Shown one piece after another: positions 6,130 through 7,075 of a stretch of DNA of 7,075 nt (positions are counted from its first letter, which is position 1; every line of letters begins with the position of its first letter). The notes under the pieces are model-generated. The model ran no database searches and was not told where the DNA came from. It saw nothing but the letters and a program-made list of their open reading frames with translations. The DNA lies in assembly GCA_900765975.1 (NCBI GenBank), contig CAAFTS010000011.1:1-7075 (forward strand), written 5' to 3'. The position numbers were made by a program, and so were the translations under genes. The stretch comes from Lachnospiraceae bacterium (lineage in GTDB: Bacteria > Bacillota > Clostridia > Lachnospirales > Lachnospiraceae).

Positions 6130-6159
6130 ATCCTATGCACCAGATGATACTCTTGTCAT
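6130..6159 (-). promoter_or_regulatory. Weak candidate promoter in front of the 159-aa gene
   Basis: ATGACA (6159-6154, five of six -35 bases) is followed after 18 bases by TAGGAT (6135-6130, four of six -10 bases) on the minus strand. No terminator is visible between the SDR stop and this gene, so it may simply be co-transcribed. Confidence 0.25.
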
Positions 6160-6164
6160 AATTA

Positions 6165-6929
6165 TTATAATGTACTTCCAAAATCTGTACAGATTGCCTG
6201 TCCTGTAATTGCACGTGATTCATCACTTGCAAGGAATAACAAAATGTTAGCAACATCGATTGGCATACATGGCTGAACTCTTAAATCTGCATGTTTTGCC
6301 ATCTGACCAAACATATCTGCATCCAGGTTAGACTGATTTGCTCCAGCTACCATCGGTGTAACGATTGTTCCCGGGCAGATTGCATTACAACGGATTCCTG
6401 TTCCTGCAAAACGAAGTGCTGTGTGACGTGTTACTCCGATAATAGCAGCCTTAGATGCAACATAAGCTGCGCCGCCACATCCCATCACACCTGCGATAGA
6501 TGCCACATTCACAATAGAACCTGTTCCAACTTTTTCCATCTCTGCACTTGCAGCACGCATGCAGTACATTGTTCCTTTTTCATTGATATTGATAATCTTC
6601 TCCAAATCTGCATCTTCTACGCGATCGATCGGCTTTAATCCTTCTTCCAAAACACCAGCATTGTTAATTAATACATCAACTTTTCCATAGGCTTCAATTG
6701 TTTTAGCAACCAAATTATCTGCATCTTCTCTTTTGGAAATGTCTGTTACAACCGGAAGAACCTCTCCGCCTGCTTCGCGGATTTTAGCAGCGACCTCTTC
6801 CAACTGTGCCTGTCTGCGGGCACTGATTACAACTTTTGCACCTTCCTTTGCAAATAGCTCTGCAGTTGCTGCTCCAACACCTGAATTACCTCCCGTAACA
6901 ATAACTACTTTTCCGTCTAAGCGACCCAT
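6165..6929 (-). CDS. Short-chain dehydrogenase/reductase (classical SDR, 254 aa)
   Basis: A soluble NAD(P)-dependent oxidoreductase of the typical SDR length. The Rossmann cofactor motif TGGNSGVG is at 12-19, NNAG at 89-92, and the catalytic set is Asn116, Ser144, Tyr156 and Lys160 (YVASK). PGTIVTPM at 186-193 fits the usual P-G segment after the catalytic helix. Arg38/Arg39 after the second strand suggest a preference for NADP(H), an inference from the family. The C-terminus TGQAICTDFGSTL replaces the common T-G-x-x-x-x-V-D-G-G. I chose ATG 6929 because GGAGGAG (6936-6942) lies six bases upstream and the protein then begins just before the first beta strand; ATG 6959 would add ten charged residues and has no site. 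SDRs of this type in gut Clostridia act on hydroxysteroids, sugars, polyols or 3-oxoacyl thioesters, and the sequence alone does not tell which. Confidence 0.95.
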   Translation of the reverse strand: MGRLDGKVVIVTGGNSGVGAATAELFAKEGAKVVISARRQAQLEEVAAKIREAGGEVLPVVTDISKREDADNLVAKTIEAYGKVDVLINNAGVLEEGLKPIDRVEDADLEKIININEKGTMYCMRAASAEMEKVGTGSIVNVASIAGVMGCGGAAYVASKAAIIGVTRHTALRFAGTGIRCNAICPGTIVTPMVAGANQSNLDADMFGQMAKHADLRVQPCMPIDVANILLFLASDESRAITGQAICTDFGSTL

Positions 6930-6997
6930 GTTTCTCTCCTCCATCTGTTTGTATTTCAAAAATATTTTCTATTTCTGATTTATTACCTAATTAGTGT

Positions 6998-7012
6998 CTG
7001 CTGATTAAGCAG
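6998..7012. repeat. Short inverted repeat upstream of the SDR gene
   Basis: CTGCT and AGCAG flank a 5-base spacer about 70 bases upstream of the SDR start codon. It could be a small operator half-site pair or a leader hairpin. The stem is too short to be sure it is more than chance, and no clear promoter can be called beside it. Confidence 0.25.
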
Positions 7013-7035
7013 CTATCTGTAACTTCCAACTCTTA

Positions 7036-7070
7036 CATTTGTTCCGGTCATGCCAGAATCGGAACAGATG
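7036..7070. repeat. 11-bp inverted repeat upstream of the SDR gene
   Basis: CATTTGTTCCG (7036-7046) and CGGAACAGATG (7060-7070) are inverted copies with ten of eleven positions matching, around a 13-base spacer. The single difference is a T-G pair on plus-strand RNA and an A-C mismatch on minus-strand RNA. No T-tract follows on either side within the window. It may be a regulator-binding site for the SDR gene about 107 bases away, or the hairpin of an element beyond the window edge. Confidence 0.45.
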
Positions 7071-7075
7071 CAAAA

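Noticed and set aside
1..7075. Search for CRISPR arrays, tRNA or rRNA genes, complete insertion sequences and bacteriocin precursor or modification genes.
   Set aside because: No spaced repeats, cloverleaf-like sequences, transposase with terminal repeats, or Gly-Gly leader peptide genes were seen on either strand.

Overview
The window reads as a chromosomal segment of a gut-type Clostridia bacterium, most likely Lachnospiraceae. This is inferred from strong AGGAGG-type ribosome binding sites, moderate-to-low GC, a LytTR regulator beside an ABC transporter, a large Cys-anchored lipoprotein of clostridial style and a PD-(D/E)XK (Rpn-type) nuclease remnant. No 16S, tRNA or other taxonomic marker is present, so the assignment is an inference. 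Every supported gene lies on the minus strand, so transcription runs from high to low coordinates.

Right side (about 7075 to 5571): a short-chain dehydrogenase/reductase gene (6165-6929) with an excellent ribosome binding site is followed 56 nt later by a 159-residue protein of unknown function (5629-6108). Just after that stop codon lies a remarkable 19-bp hairpin (5571-5617) that pairs fully only in minus-strand RNA.

Middle (5571 to 5140): this roughly 490-base stretch has no intact gene. It holds a 50-codon C-terminal remnant of an Rpn-type nuclease/transposase (5409-5561), a rho-independent terminator (5307-5350) and the leader and candidate promoter of the next operon.

Left side (5130 to 1): six genes follow in order: a large lipoprotein, two membrane permeases, a BcrA-type ABC ATPase, a LytTR response regulator and the N-terminal part of a membrane protein that is probably its sensor histidine kinase (cut by the window edge). 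The lipoprotein and permeases are tightly packed, and the two permease genes overlap by 8 nt. An 88-nt gap before the regulator carries the best promoter in the window, with an extended -10 element, so the two-component pair can probably be transcribed independently of the transporter.

Working model (inference): the lipoprotein sits outside the membrane. The two permeases and the ATPase form an ABC exporter. The sensor kinase and LytTR regulator respond to an extracellular peptide or to membrane stress and adjust expression. The layout resembles lantibiotic self-immunity modules (LanI lipoprotein, LanFEG transporter, LanRK), but the lipoprotein is about twice the usual size and the regulator is of LytTR rather than OmpR type. 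No peptide precursor gene is visible here.
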